Part shown: positions 1 through 5,515 of the stretch, piece by piece
Layout of the letters: each line of letters starts with the position of its first letter
Numbering within the stretch: the first letter of the stretch is position 1
From: JBECKS01 sp964557005
GTDB lineage: Bacteria; Pseudomonadota; Gammaproteobacteria; Pseudomonadales; JBECKS01
NCBI GenBank assembly: GCA_964557005.1
Contig: CAZKYI010000019.1
Coordinates: 1-11,875, forward strand
Length of the DNA: 11,875 nt
Direction of reading: 5' to 3'
Notes under the pieces: model-generated
What the model saw: the letters and a program-made list of their open reading frames with translations, nothing else
Databases searched by the model: none
Told to the model about the DNA's origin: nothing
Program-made: the position numbers and the translations under genes

Positions 1-2
1 AT

Positions 3-578
3 CACCGCAATTATAATCCGCACACAGGCCGGTATATTCAGAGTGATCCGATAGGCTTGGCGGGTGGGATTAATGGTTATGGGTATGCTGATGCGAATTC
101 CTTAAATAACTTTGACCCTTATGGTTTATGGGTTTTTGGAGATCCAATACCAGATGATGTTGTAGATAGCGCTGCTGGATTTGGAGATGGTCTAACAGGT
201 GGGGCAACAAATTGGTTTAGGGGTCAAACGGGAGGAAATGATGGTGTTGATAAGTGTTCCTCCGCATATAGAAGTGCTAAAACTTTAGGAGGAACGCTTT
301 CTCTTTTGGGTGGGGCTGGAAGGCTAGGTTATGCAGGTTTAGCAAAAGGGTATTCTAAAGTTGCGCCATCAGGGACAGCAGCAAGTCAGTTTCGTAAAAA
401 TTTGAGAAAAGGATTTGGTGGAGGCGAATCACTAAGGCCACCTAATTTGAATAAATATGGTGGTAATGATGATGCGTTAAGGAGGGCGGCTGGTAGGACA
501 AATCCATATGGCAATTCTGCTGGAGCAGCTTCAGCCGCAGCAGGTGCTAAAAGTCTGAATGAACCCTGTGGGTGTTGA
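3..578 (+). CDS. C-terminal end of an Rhs-family toxin (5' truncated by window edge)
   Basis: The frame is open from the left edge, so the start lies outside the window. The first residues are the terminal Rhs core signature (HRNYNPHTGRY, then IQSDPIGL, then DPYGL), which ends the beta-cage shell in Rhs/YD-repeat proteins and precedes the variable toxin tip. After DPYGL comes a glycine-rich pre-toxin segment (AGFGDGLTGGATNW, then VDKCSSAY) and a hydrophobic glycine-rich stretch (LGGTLSLLGGAGRLGYAGLA). The last part is basic (FRKNLRKGFGGG), with AAGRTNPYG and a cysteine-containing end, NEPCGC. This pre-toxin differs from the one shared by the three cassettes downstream. The ending resembles a common uncharacterised type of Rhs C-terminus, but I cannot assign an enzymatic activity. 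The next gene begins four bases after the stop and is its likely immunity partner. Whether the upstream part is full length or another mini-cassette cannot be seen. Confidence 0.85.
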   Translation, partial: HRNYNPHTGRYIQSDPIGLAGGINGYGYADANSLNNFDPYGLWVFGDPIPDDVVDSAAGFGDGLTGGATNWFRGQTGGNDGVDKCSSAYRSAKTLGGTLSLLGGAGRLGYAGLAKGYSKVAPSGTAASQFRKNLRKGFGGGESLRPPNLNKYGGNDDALRRAAGRTNPYGNSAGAASAAAGAKSLNEPCGC

Positions 579-582
579 TGAT

Positions 583-966
583 ATGGATACCTATCAAGTT
601 AATGTTGAAGGAAATCAGATCTTTGCTTTTGAAGTCAAGAATAAGTACATCACTATCAAAAAAGTAATATCGATATTGTCTATGTGTAACGGTGTAAGTG
701 ATATAAATAAATTATCTAAAAATGAAGGTGGAAATGAAATTCTGGTGAGATTTAAATATCAAAATACTTTATGTGTTGTATGGGAACCTTTTGGGGATAG
801 TGATAGGTATTGGATTGGTTTTGAAAATGATAATGAAAAAATCGATTTGAAAAAAGTTGAGCATATATTCATGGAGTACAAACTGAATAAACTCTTAGTG
901 TTAATTGCTGATATAATTACACTTGATTTTTTTTCTTTAATAAAATCTATTAAAAGCAATAATTAG
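583..966 (+). CDS. Putative immunity protein for the first Rhs tip
   Basis: This encodes about 127 residues with no signal peptide, so it is probably cytoplasmic. It is AT-rich and lysine/asparagine-rich, with a mixed beta/alpha look and a hydrophobic C-terminal helix (LLVLIADIITLDFFSLI). No family is recognised. The immunity role rests on position: it directly follows an Rhs toxin tip on the same strand, the standard toxin-immunity order. I prefer the ATG at 583 (MDTYQVNV), four bases past the toxin stop. An in-frame ATG at 559 would add eight residues and overlap the toxin gene by 20 bases, but has no ribosome-binding site. The site before 583 is also weak, so translation may be coupled to the toxin gene. 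Confidence 0.65.
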   Translation: MDTYQVNVEGNQIFAFEVKNKYITIKKVISILSMCNGVSDINKLSKNEGGNEILVRFKYQNTLCVVWEPFGDSDRYWIGFENDNEKIDLKKVEHIFMEYKLNKLLVLIADIITLDFFSLIKSIKSNN

Positions 967-983
967 TCAAAGTGATAAATAAA

Positions 984-1052
984 AAAATTATGAAAAGAAT
1001 AATAAAAGTTTTGGCTCTGACAATAGGGCGTAGAAATATAGCCATTAAATGA
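984..1052 (+). pseudogene. Vestigial 5' end of the large RTX/TSP3 gene
   Basis: Bases 984-1019 repeat 5516-5551, the translation start of the large gene, with two mismatches over 36 bases. The copied part runs from the A-rich tract just before the ATG (990) through the tenth codon, giving MKRIIKVLAL. The similarity then stops and the frame closes at a TGA at 1050-1052 after only 20 codons. It is too short to be a functional exporter signal and reads as a scar of a duplication or insertion at this junction. It also supports ATG 5522 as the true start of the large gene. Confidence 0.8.
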
Positions 1053-1071
1053 TTCGGTTGATAAATATTCC

Positions 1072-2058
1072 ATGCTAATCAATTCTTTTAACAAGCTTTT
1101 TGACATTGTGAATAAATTATTCCTGAGTCGGTTGCTTGTTACATTCTTGGCAATAACACTATTAACTGTACTGTTGTTTAGTGGTGCAAGCATTCAGCAA
1201 CAACACAGTGCGAACGCCGTCAACCATTTAAGTGAAGTTCAAGAAAACTCCAGCAGCATTGGCTCGCACAATGACCAGACTTTGGCATCACGCACCCTGT
1301 ATTCCCAAGCGGGTGCAGAGGTTTGGGAAATCCAGAACAATGGTTTTACAAGAGATGTCATAGGCAACCCGACTGTTATCAATAATCTGAGATTCCCGGG
1401 GCAATACTTCGATGAAGAAACCAATACCTACTACAACTATCACCGCAATTATAATCCCAACACAGGCAGGTATATTCAGAGTGATCCAATAGGGTTGGCG
1501 GGTGGCTCAAATACTTATGCTTACGTCTACAGCAGCCCGGGTAATTATGTTGACCCTTATGGAGAGTTTGCACTGCCTGCTGCGGGTTGTGTGCTTGGTA
1601 TGGCAATTGGAGCAGCTGCTCGGGGAATGGACGGCTGCGACATTCGGGTAGAGGATTTACTGACAGGCTGTGTTGCTGGTGCACTTCTGGGTGCTGGTGT
1701 TGGTAGCCTCGCAAAAGCTGCGCAGGCAAGCAGGGCTGCCAAGAATGCGGCTAATGCGAGAAAGGCTGCAAAGGGAATTGGGAAAGCTACTTCTAAGTCT
1801 GATGATGTCATTCAGGTAACAAAAGACGGTGTTGCGCTTCCGCCTGGAGCTAAACATAAAATACCAGACCACTATGTGCAAAACCCTCATCGCTCCGGTA
1901 GCTATGGTGAGGTAGTTGATGGCAAATTTAAGGAGCGTTTGCGGATTGATCCTCCAACTCCGCCTGGACAAAAAGGGCCAAATTATTCTCACTATCATAA
2001 AGATGGTAAAGGAACACATTACAGCCCGAGGCTGGGCGATAAAGATCCGGGTTTTTAG
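1072..2058 (+). CDS. Mini-Rhs toxin cassette 1 (membrane leader, short Rhs core, unique tip)
   Basis: This is a 328-residue protein, far shorter than a full Rhs (usually over 1000). Residues about 18-42 form a hydrophobic segment after a basic start, a signal peptide or signal anchor; possible cleavage sites follow SGA or ANA. Residues 89-166 are the last Rhs core stretch: FPGQYFDEETNTYYNYHRN, TGRYIQSDPIGLAGG, ending at DPYGEF. Residues about 167-232 are an Ala/Gly-rich pre-toxin with three cysteines and glycine-zipper-like runs (GMAIGAAARG, AGALLGAGVG), nearly identical in cassettes 2 and 3. The unique tip (about 240-328) holds LRIDPPTPP, a histidine cluster YSHYHKDGKGTHYSP (H307, H309, H316) and a GDKDPGF end. 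The small size and histidines would suit a metal-independent ribonuclease, but that is inference. The ribosome-binding site is poor. The immunity-like gene starts one base after the stop. Confidence 0.85.
   Translation: MLINSFNKLFDIVNKLFLSRLLVTFLAITLLTVLLFSGASIQQQHSANAVNHLSEVQENSSSIGSHNDQTLASRTLYSQAGAEVWEIQNNGFTRDVIGNPTVINNLRFPGQYFDEETNTYYNYHRNYNPNTGRYIQSDPIGLAGGSNTYAYVYSSPGNYVDPYGEFALPAAGCVLGMAIGAAARGMDGCDIRVEDLLTGCVAGALLGAGVGSLAKAAQASRAAKNAANARKAAKGIGKATSKSDDVIQVTKDGVALPPGAKHKIPDHYVQNPHRSGSYGEVVDGKFKERLRIDPPTPPGQKGPNYSHYHKDGKGTHYSPRLGDKDPGF
1336..1739 (+). repeat. Shared Rhs core plus pre-toxin block, copy 1
   Basis: This block runs from the NNGF codons to the end of the alanine-rich pre-toxin. 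It recurs at 2598-3001 without indels (constant offset 1262) and at 3938-4344 with one extra codon. Bases 1528-1739 are identical to 2790-3001 by eye, 212 bases with no difference. The match ends exactly where the unique tip begins, which makes the block a ready substrate for homologous recombination between cassettes. Confidence 0.9.
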
Positions 2059-2059
2059 T

Positions 2060-2422
2060 ATGAATGCTAACTTTAATTCTTTGCCATGGCATGATGCAGA
2101 ACTGCTATCAATAAACATTAATCGTTCCAATGCTGGTAACAGTGATGCTGTTGCTCTTTCGGTTAAATGGCCAGATGGAAATAAGAGCGATATTGTTTTT
2201 AATGATTGTTATTTGCTTAACGCTAGAATGAATTTTGGAGTTATTGCGAAAGAGTCCATATTGGAAGCTATGTGCCTAAATGAAAGTGATCAGATTTTAG
2301 AAATTAAGAGAAAGTGGCAGTTGTTAGGTGTTGAATTGGACGGTATTCGTTGCTATCGAATTATGACCAATTCAACCAATAGCCAAATTGAGATTTATGC
2401 GTTGTCTTATACCCTATCCTGA
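2060..2422 (+). CDS. Putative immunity protein for cassette 1 tip
   Basis: This is a 120-residue soluble protein beginning MNANFNSLPWHDAELLSI. The frame stays open further upstream (an ATG at 1916), but that part lies inside the toxin gene. ATG 2060, one base after the toxin stop, is the natural start and points to coupled translation. The pattern of WHDAELLSI near the N-terminus, alternating beta strands, a central FGVIAKESILEAM helix and a C-terminal strand with IMTNSTNSQIEIYAL fits small alpha/beta immunity families found beside Rhs and CDI toxins. I believe homologues occur next to other Rhs tips, but I cannot name the family with confidence. It presumably binds and neutralises the cassette 1 tip in the cytoplasm. 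Confidence 0.75.
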   Translation: MNANFNSLPWHDAELLSININRSNAGNSDAVALSVKWPDGNKSDIVFNDCYLLNARMNFGVIAKESILEAMCLNESDQILEIKRKWQLLGVELDGIRCYRIMTNSTNSQIEIYALSYTLS

Positions 2423-2465
2423 TTTTGATAACATCAATATCTAATTTTATTTATAGATAGTAAAA

Positions 2466-2597
2466 ATGAAAATTAAAAATTTTGACAACATCTTTAAAAA
2501 ATCACTGGCATTGTTTGTTGGTGTTTTTGTATTGCTGTGGTCTTTTTCAGTTTTTGTTGGTTACAGTAATCATAACAATAGTATTTTTGGGGTGCAG
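2466..2597 (+). repeat. Leader repeat shared by cassettes 2 and 3, copy 1
   Basis: The 132 bases coding for the membrane leader and linker recur at 3806-3937 with roughly a dozen substitutions and no indels. Cassette 1 has an unrelated leader in the equivalent position. The break in similarity between cassette 1 and cassette 2 falls at the NNGF codons, where the Rhs core begins. Confidence 0.85.
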
Positions 2598-3320
2598 AAC
2601 AATGGCTTTGAACGCACAGTCACAGGTAATCCAACGGTTATCAATAACCTGCGTTTCCCCGGCCAATACTTTGATGAAGAAACCAATACCTACTACAACT
2701 ATCACCGAAATTATAATCCCAATACTGGCCGATATATTCAGAGTGATCCGATAGGGTTGGCGGGTGGCTCAAACACCTACACGTATGTTTACAGCAGCCC
2801 GGGTAATTATGTTGACCCTTATGGAGAGTTTGCACTGCCTGCTGCGGGTTGTGTGCTTGGTATGGCAATTGGAGCAGCTGCTCGGGGAATGGACGGCTGC
2901 GACATTCGGGTAGAGGATTTACTGACAGGCTGTGTTGCTGGTGCACTTCTGGGTGCTGGTGTTGGTAGCCTCGCAAAAGCTGCGCAGGCAAGCAGGGCTG
3001 CTAAAAATGCGGCTAATGCTAAAAATATTTCGGAAGGTGCGGCAAAGAAAGCAAAACCAGTCAAGAACTTCACACCCCCGACAAACCCTGCTCAAAAACC
3101 AAAAATACCAGAAGGTTATGAAGCTGTTCCAGGAACAAGAGGTGGAACCGTATATCGAAAACCAGGAACAACAGGGAATGCTGATACAATTCGCGTAATG
3201 CCTCCAACCAAACAATATCCCAATGGTTATTGGCGGCAATATAATTCTCATGGTCAGCCTGTGAATCCATCAACTGGAAAATCTGGACCTGCTGCTGATA
3301 CTCATATTCCCTTGCCATAA
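2466..3320 (+). CDS. Mini-Rhs toxin cassette 2 (membrane leader, short Rhs core, unique tip)
   Basis: This is a 284-residue protein built like cassette 1 but with a different leader: MKIKNFDNIFKKS, then a hydrophobic span at about residues 14-33 and a short NHNN linker, shared with cassette 3. The Rhs core starts at residue 45 (NNGF) and ends at DPYGEF (D117). Residues about 123-180 are the shared glycine/alanine pre-toxin with cysteines. The unique tip (about 186-284) is proline-rich and basic: PPTNPAQKPKIPEGYEAVPG, GGTVYRKPGTTGNADTIRV, then MPPTKQYPNGYWRQYNSHG and a THIPLP end. R243, R257, H262 and H280 are candidate functional residues. IRVMPPT loosely matches LRIDPPT in the cassette 1 tip. 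The ending looks like a small nuclease-type tip often seen on Rhs proteins, but I cannot name it. An immunity-like gene follows 14 bases later. Confidence 0.85.
   Translation: MKIKNFDNIFKKSLALFVGVFVLLWSFSVFVGYSNHNNSIFGVQNNGFERTVTGNPTVINNLRFPGQYFDEETNTYYNYHRNYNPNTGRYIQSDPIGLAGGSNTYTYVYSSPGNYVDPYGEFALPAAGCVLGMAIGAAARGMDGCDIRVEDLLTGCVAGALLGAGVGSLAKAAQASRAAKNAANAKNISEGAAKKAKPVKNFTPPTNPAQKPKIPEGYEAVPGTRGGTVYRKPGTTGNADTIRVMPPTKQYPNGYWRQYNSHGQPVNPSTGKSGPAADTHIPLP
2598..3001 (+). repeat. Shared Rhs core plus pre-toxin block, copy 2
   Basis: This is the second copy of the block described at 1336-1739, the same length as copy 1. Its final 212 bases (2790-3001) are identical to copy 1, whereas the first part carries scattered, mainly synonymous changes. 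The sharp change in divergence inside one block suggests recent gene conversion or a recent duplication followed by recombination. Confidence 0.9.
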
Positions 3321-3323
3321 AAT

Positions 3324-3327
3324 AGGA
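3324..3327 (+). promoter_or_regulatory. Ribosome-binding site for the cassette 2 immunity gene
   Basis: AGGA followed by an A-run, seven bases before ATG 3335. It is clearly better than the poor sites in front of the toxin genes. Confidence 0.65.
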
Positions 3328-3334
3328 AAAAAAT

Positions 3335-3703
3335 ATGTATGGATTAGATCAATCAGCTTCCAATTTCCAATTTTTGGTCGGAAAGGAATTGTCTCAGCTT
3401 TGTATTGGACTTCATCAATTAATTTTGAATTTTACTGAAGGCTTAGTAATTTCAGCCGAATGTATACTGCATTTAAAAAAAGCAGATGGGTCAAAAGTAG
3501 AGATTTTTTGTAATGATCCAAATTTATCTAAGCAACTAGTTTGTTTGCTTGGTTCTACCATAGAAAATGTAAAATCTAGTAATAGCAATGTTGGGGAATT
3601 AGCTTTGGTGTTTTCTAATGGATGTCAACTCGTAGTTATCGATAGTAATGAAGATTATGAGTCATTCATTATTACTATGCCAAAACAAGAAATTATTATA
3701 TGA
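3335..3703 (+). CDS. Putative immunity protein for cassette 2 tip
   Basis: This is a 122-residue soluble protein with alternating beta strands: ELSQLCIGLHQLILNF, then GLVISAECILHLKKADG, and near the end LALVFSNGCQLVVIDS followed by YESFIITMP. The pattern of a strand pair, a polar loop and a terminal strand with a final acidic NEDYESF resembles small DUF6188-like proteins that often sit next to toxin genes; this match is from memory and weak. An AGGAAAA ribosome-binding site seven bases before ATG 3335 fixes the start. Its place directly after the cassette 2 toxin is the main evidence for an immunity role. Confidence 0.7.
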   Translation: MYGLDQSASNFQFLVGKELSQLCIGLHQLILNFTEGLVISAECILHLKKADGSKVEIFCNDPNLSKQLVCLLGSTIENVKSSNSNVGELALVFSNGCQLVVIDSNEDYESFIITMPKQEIII

Positions 3704-3805
3704 ATTTTTTTTAAATTTATAAATTTATGGAGAGCAATATGAAGTGGTAATTTCTAAATAGATTTAAATAACATATAAATTTTGGGTATTATAAATAATA
3801 AAAAA
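3704..3805 (+). other. AT-rich spacer between cassettes 2 and 3 with a 16-bp palindrome
   Basis: This 102-base spacer holds no gene. It contains a perfect 16-base palindrome of A and T only (3712-3727) that follows a T-run. It also holds a seven-codon mini-frame (ATG 3727 to TAA 3750) with no likely function. No convincing intrinsic terminator is visible because the palindrome has no GC stem. The AT-rich region could contain the promoter of cassette 3, but I cannot pick -35 and -10 boxes with confidence. Confidence 0.4.
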
Positions 3806-3937
3806 ATGAAAATTAAAAATTTTGACAACATCTTTAAAAAATCACTAGTATTGTTTGTCAGTGTTTTTGTATTGCTGTGGTCTTTTTCAGTTTTCGTTGG
3901 TTACAGTAATCATAACAATAATATTTTTTGGGTAGAC
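3806..3937 (+). repeat. Leader repeat shared by cassettes 2 and 3, copy 2
   Basis: This is the second copy of the 132-base leader described at 2466-2597. The first 41 bases after the ATG position are the same in both; changes then cluster in the membrane span and at the linker end. Confidence 0.85.
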
Positions 3938-4630
3938 ACCAATGGCTTTGAACGAACAGTCACGCCTAACTCAACGGTTATCAATAACCTGAGATTCCCG
4001 GGCCAATACTTTGATGAAGAAACCAATACCTATTACAACTATCACCGCAATTATAATCCCAACACAGGCCGATATATTCAAAGTGATCCGATAGGATTGG
4101 AGGGTGGGGTGAATGGTTATGCTTACGTCTACAGCAGCCCGGGCAATTATGTTGACCCTTATGGAGAGTTTGCGCAGTTTGCACTGCCGGGTTGTGTGCT
4201 TGGTATGGCAATTGGAGCAGCTGCTCGGGGAGTGGACGGATGCGACATCCGGGTAGAGGATTTATTGACAGGCTGTGTTGCTGGTGCACTTCTGGGTGCT
4301 GGTGTTGGTAGCCTCGCAAAGGCTGCGCAGGCAAGCAGGGCTGCGAAAGGTGCGGCAAAGAAACCTGAATGGGAAATAACTAAGTCATCACGTAAGCGTG
4401 TTAAACGACTAATTAAAGATCTTTCAGATAATAGTCGGCAAGACAATGGCCTGTCTCAGGAAAAAACTGATCAATTGAAACGAATAGTTGAAAAAGCTGG
4501 TGGTACGTTGAGAAATGATGGCACCTCAGGTGCCAAAGGGACTTCTGCTGGTAAGCCTCATGTTCAGACTGAGGGATTGGGAAAGAGTATCGATAGTCGT
4601 CATATCTGGACGAAGGAAGGAGTACGTTAA
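3806..4630 (+). CDS. Mini-Rhs toxin cassette 3 (membrane leader, short Rhs core, unique tip)
   Basis: This is a 274-residue protein. I use ATG 3806 (MKIKNFDN) because it matches the start of cassette 2; a TTG at 3782 would only add eight residues. The hydrophobic leader spans about residues 14-33, the Rhs core begins at 45 and ends at DPYGEF (D117), and the shared glycine/alanine pre-toxin runs to about 180 with small differences (FAQFALPG replaces FALPAAG). The tip (about 187-274) starts with a very basic helix, SSRKRVKRLIKDL, and then EKTDQLKRIVEKAGGTLR. It ends in a compact motif, GKPHVQTEGLG followed by SRHIWTKEGVR. H252, E256, R265 and H266 could form an active site like that of small BECR-type ribonucleases, which is inference. 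The immunity-like gene overlaps the stop codon by one base. Confidence 0.85.
   Translation: MKIKNFDNIFKKSLVLFVSVFVLLWSFSVFVGYSNHNNNIFWVDTNGFERTVTPNSTVINNLRFPGQYFDEETNTYYNYHRNYNPNTGRYIQSDPIGLEGGVNGYAYVYSSPGNYVDPYGEFAQFALPGCVLGMAIGAAARGVDGCDIRVEDLLTGCVAGALLGAGVGSLAKAAQASRAAKGAAKKPEWEITKSSRKRVKRLIKDLSDNSRQDNGLSQEKTDQLKRIVEKAGGTLRNDGTSGAKGTSAGKPHVQTEGLGKSIDSRHIWTKEGVR
3938..4344 (+). repeat. Shared Rhs core plus pre-toxin block, copy 3
   Basis: This is the third copy of the core/pre-toxin block. It is 407 bases long rather than 404 because of a one-codon change just after DPYGEF. It is more diverged than copies 1 and 2 are from each other, but the segment from the GCVLG codons onward is still almost identical. 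Similarity ends a few codons before the unique tip, as in the other copies. Confidence 0.85.
4617..4622 (+). promoter_or_regulatory. Strong ribosome-binding site for the cassette 3 immunity gene
   Basis: AAGGAG, inside the last codons of the toxin gene and seven bases before ATG 4630. It is the best Shine-Dalgarno match at a gene start in the window and supports the start that overlaps the toxin stop. Confidence 0.75.
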
Positions 4631-5031
4631 TGAAATCTACTACTCGAATAATCAGTAATCTTTTCCGTTTTATGCTTATTTTTGAAATAAATAGATTTCA
4701 GATTTATGAAGTATCAGAAACATCTATTAAAGCTCAAATTGGATGGGACGATGACGGTGCCCCTGATTATGATGAAGACGAAGAGGTTCAAGATATTGAA
4801 TGGTCTGTACAGCATTTCCATAATTTTGAAGATGCTCTACAGCTTGCAGAGTATTTAATTGATCATAAATTAATACAGGGTGACAAAATTATGATTGATC
4901 GTGAAAAACTTTTGAATCGGATATCTTGGGAAAAAGACAGGTACGATGAATCAGTTATTACTTTATTGAATATAAGAGTCGATATGCTGGATGAGAATAG
5001 AAAAACTGATTATTTTTTCCTTCATTTCTAA
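4630..5031 (+). CDS. Putative acidic immunity protein for cassette 3 tip
   Basis: This is a 133-residue protein whose ATG shares one base with the toxin stop (TAATG), with a strong AAGGAG site upstream, so translation is well supported and probably coupled. A short hydrophobic N-terminus is followed by a markedly acidic stretch, WDDDGAPDYDEDEEVQD (residues about 38-54), then a helix, FEDALQLAEYLI. The negative charge matches the strongly basic tip of cassette 3 and would suit electrostatic blocking of a nucleic-acid-binding surface. No family is recognised. The role is inferred from position and charge. Confidence 0.75.
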   Translation: MKSTTRIISNLFRFMLIFEINRFQIYEVSETSIKAQIGWDDDGAPDYDEDEEVQDIEWSVQHFHNFEDALQLAEYLIDHKLIQGDKIMIDREKLLNRISWEKDRYDESVITLLNIRVDMLDENRKTDYFFLHF

Positions 5032-5063
5032 TTTATTTTAAAGCAGAGCAGTAAATGGCTGAT

Positions 5064-5070
5064 AAAGGAA
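5064..5070 (+). promoter_or_regulatory. Ribosome-binding site supporting the GTG start at 5077
   Basis: AAAGGAA ends six bases before GTG 5077. It justifies choosing this GTG over the internal ATG at 5104. Confidence 0.6.
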
Positions 5071-5076
5071 TGAATT

Positions 5077-5454
5077 GTGAAATCATTAATTGATAGCATA
5101 AAAATGAATTTTGATTTCCTATTCAAGGATTATGGTTTCGTATTTTCGGAAAAATCAGATGAGAGAACTGATTGGGTTGTTGTGGTTATTCTGGGGCTCT
5201 TGCGAATAAGATTTATTGAGGATAGGGCGAATATATTTGCAGATATATCATTCACATATGAACCCGATTTGTGGTACGAACTTTCGTCAGTCTTATTATT
5301 ACTGAAAAAAATCAACAGTAGGGAAGGCGAAGTGCGGGTGGGAAACAACATTGCTAGTCTAAGAAGTGTTCTAAAGAGTAATTTGGATGAACTAATTTAT
5401 GCAGTTAATCGTCAAGAGTTTAGAGAGGACGTTTCTAAACTAAAGTCGATGTAG
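5077..5454 (+). CDS. Orphan immunity-like small protein
   Basis: This is a 125-residue protein starting with GTG, supported by the AAAGGAA site. It has no signal peptide. It looks like an alpha/beta protein: MNFDFLFKDYGFVFSEKSDE, then WVVVVILGLLRIRFIEDRAN, then a helix, LWYELSSVLLLLKKI. The layout of a hydrophobic helix, a DYGF strand, a W-V-V strand and a strand ending in an arginine resembles several small immunity families next to Rhs and CDI toxins, but I cannot name one. It lacks its own toxin: only 45 bases separate it from the previous immunity gene. It may be an orphan kept after its toxin was lost, protection against neighbours' toxins, or a second partner for cassette 3. Confidence 0.65.
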   Translation: MKSLIDSIKMNFDFLFKDYGFVFSEKSDERTDWVVVVILGLLRIRFIEDRANIFADISFTYEPDLWYELSSVLLLLKKINSREGEVRVGNNIASLRSVLKSNLDELIYAVNRQEFREDVSKLKSM

Positions 5455-5515
5455 TAATTGCTTGATTAAAAATGTTTCATTTAATTTTTTAGTAGTGTTG
5501 GTATTTTTGTGAGAA

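Noticed and set aside
1379..1729. Minus-strand frame of 116 codons, recurring at 2641-2991 and 3981-4358
   Set aside because: It lies antisense to the conserved Rhs core blocks and recurs only because those blocks are repeated. It has no ribosome-binding site, and composition follows the + strand gene.
1557..1811. Minus-strand alanine-rich frame of 84 codons, with copies at 2819-3073 and 4159-4446
   Set aside because: This is a shadow of the Ala/Gly-rich pre-toxin coding region; GCN/GGN codons read as Ala/Pro/Ser on the other strand.
1916..2059. Upstream extension of the cassette 1 immunity gene to an earlier ATG
   Set aside because: The extra 48 codons overlap the toxin tip in another frame and break the tight stop-start arrangement. 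ATG 2060 gives a normal-sized immunity protein.
2423..2465. Possible terminator hairpin after the cassette 1 immunity gene (TTGAT / ATCAA around 2425-2437)
   Set aside because: The stem is only five base pairs, mostly A-T, with no following T-run. It is too weak to call.
1072..5454. Insertion sequence or integron carrying the cassettes
   Set aside because: No transposase, integrase, terminal inverted repeats or attC-like sites are visible within the window. Only the 36-base flanking direct repeats hint at insertion.
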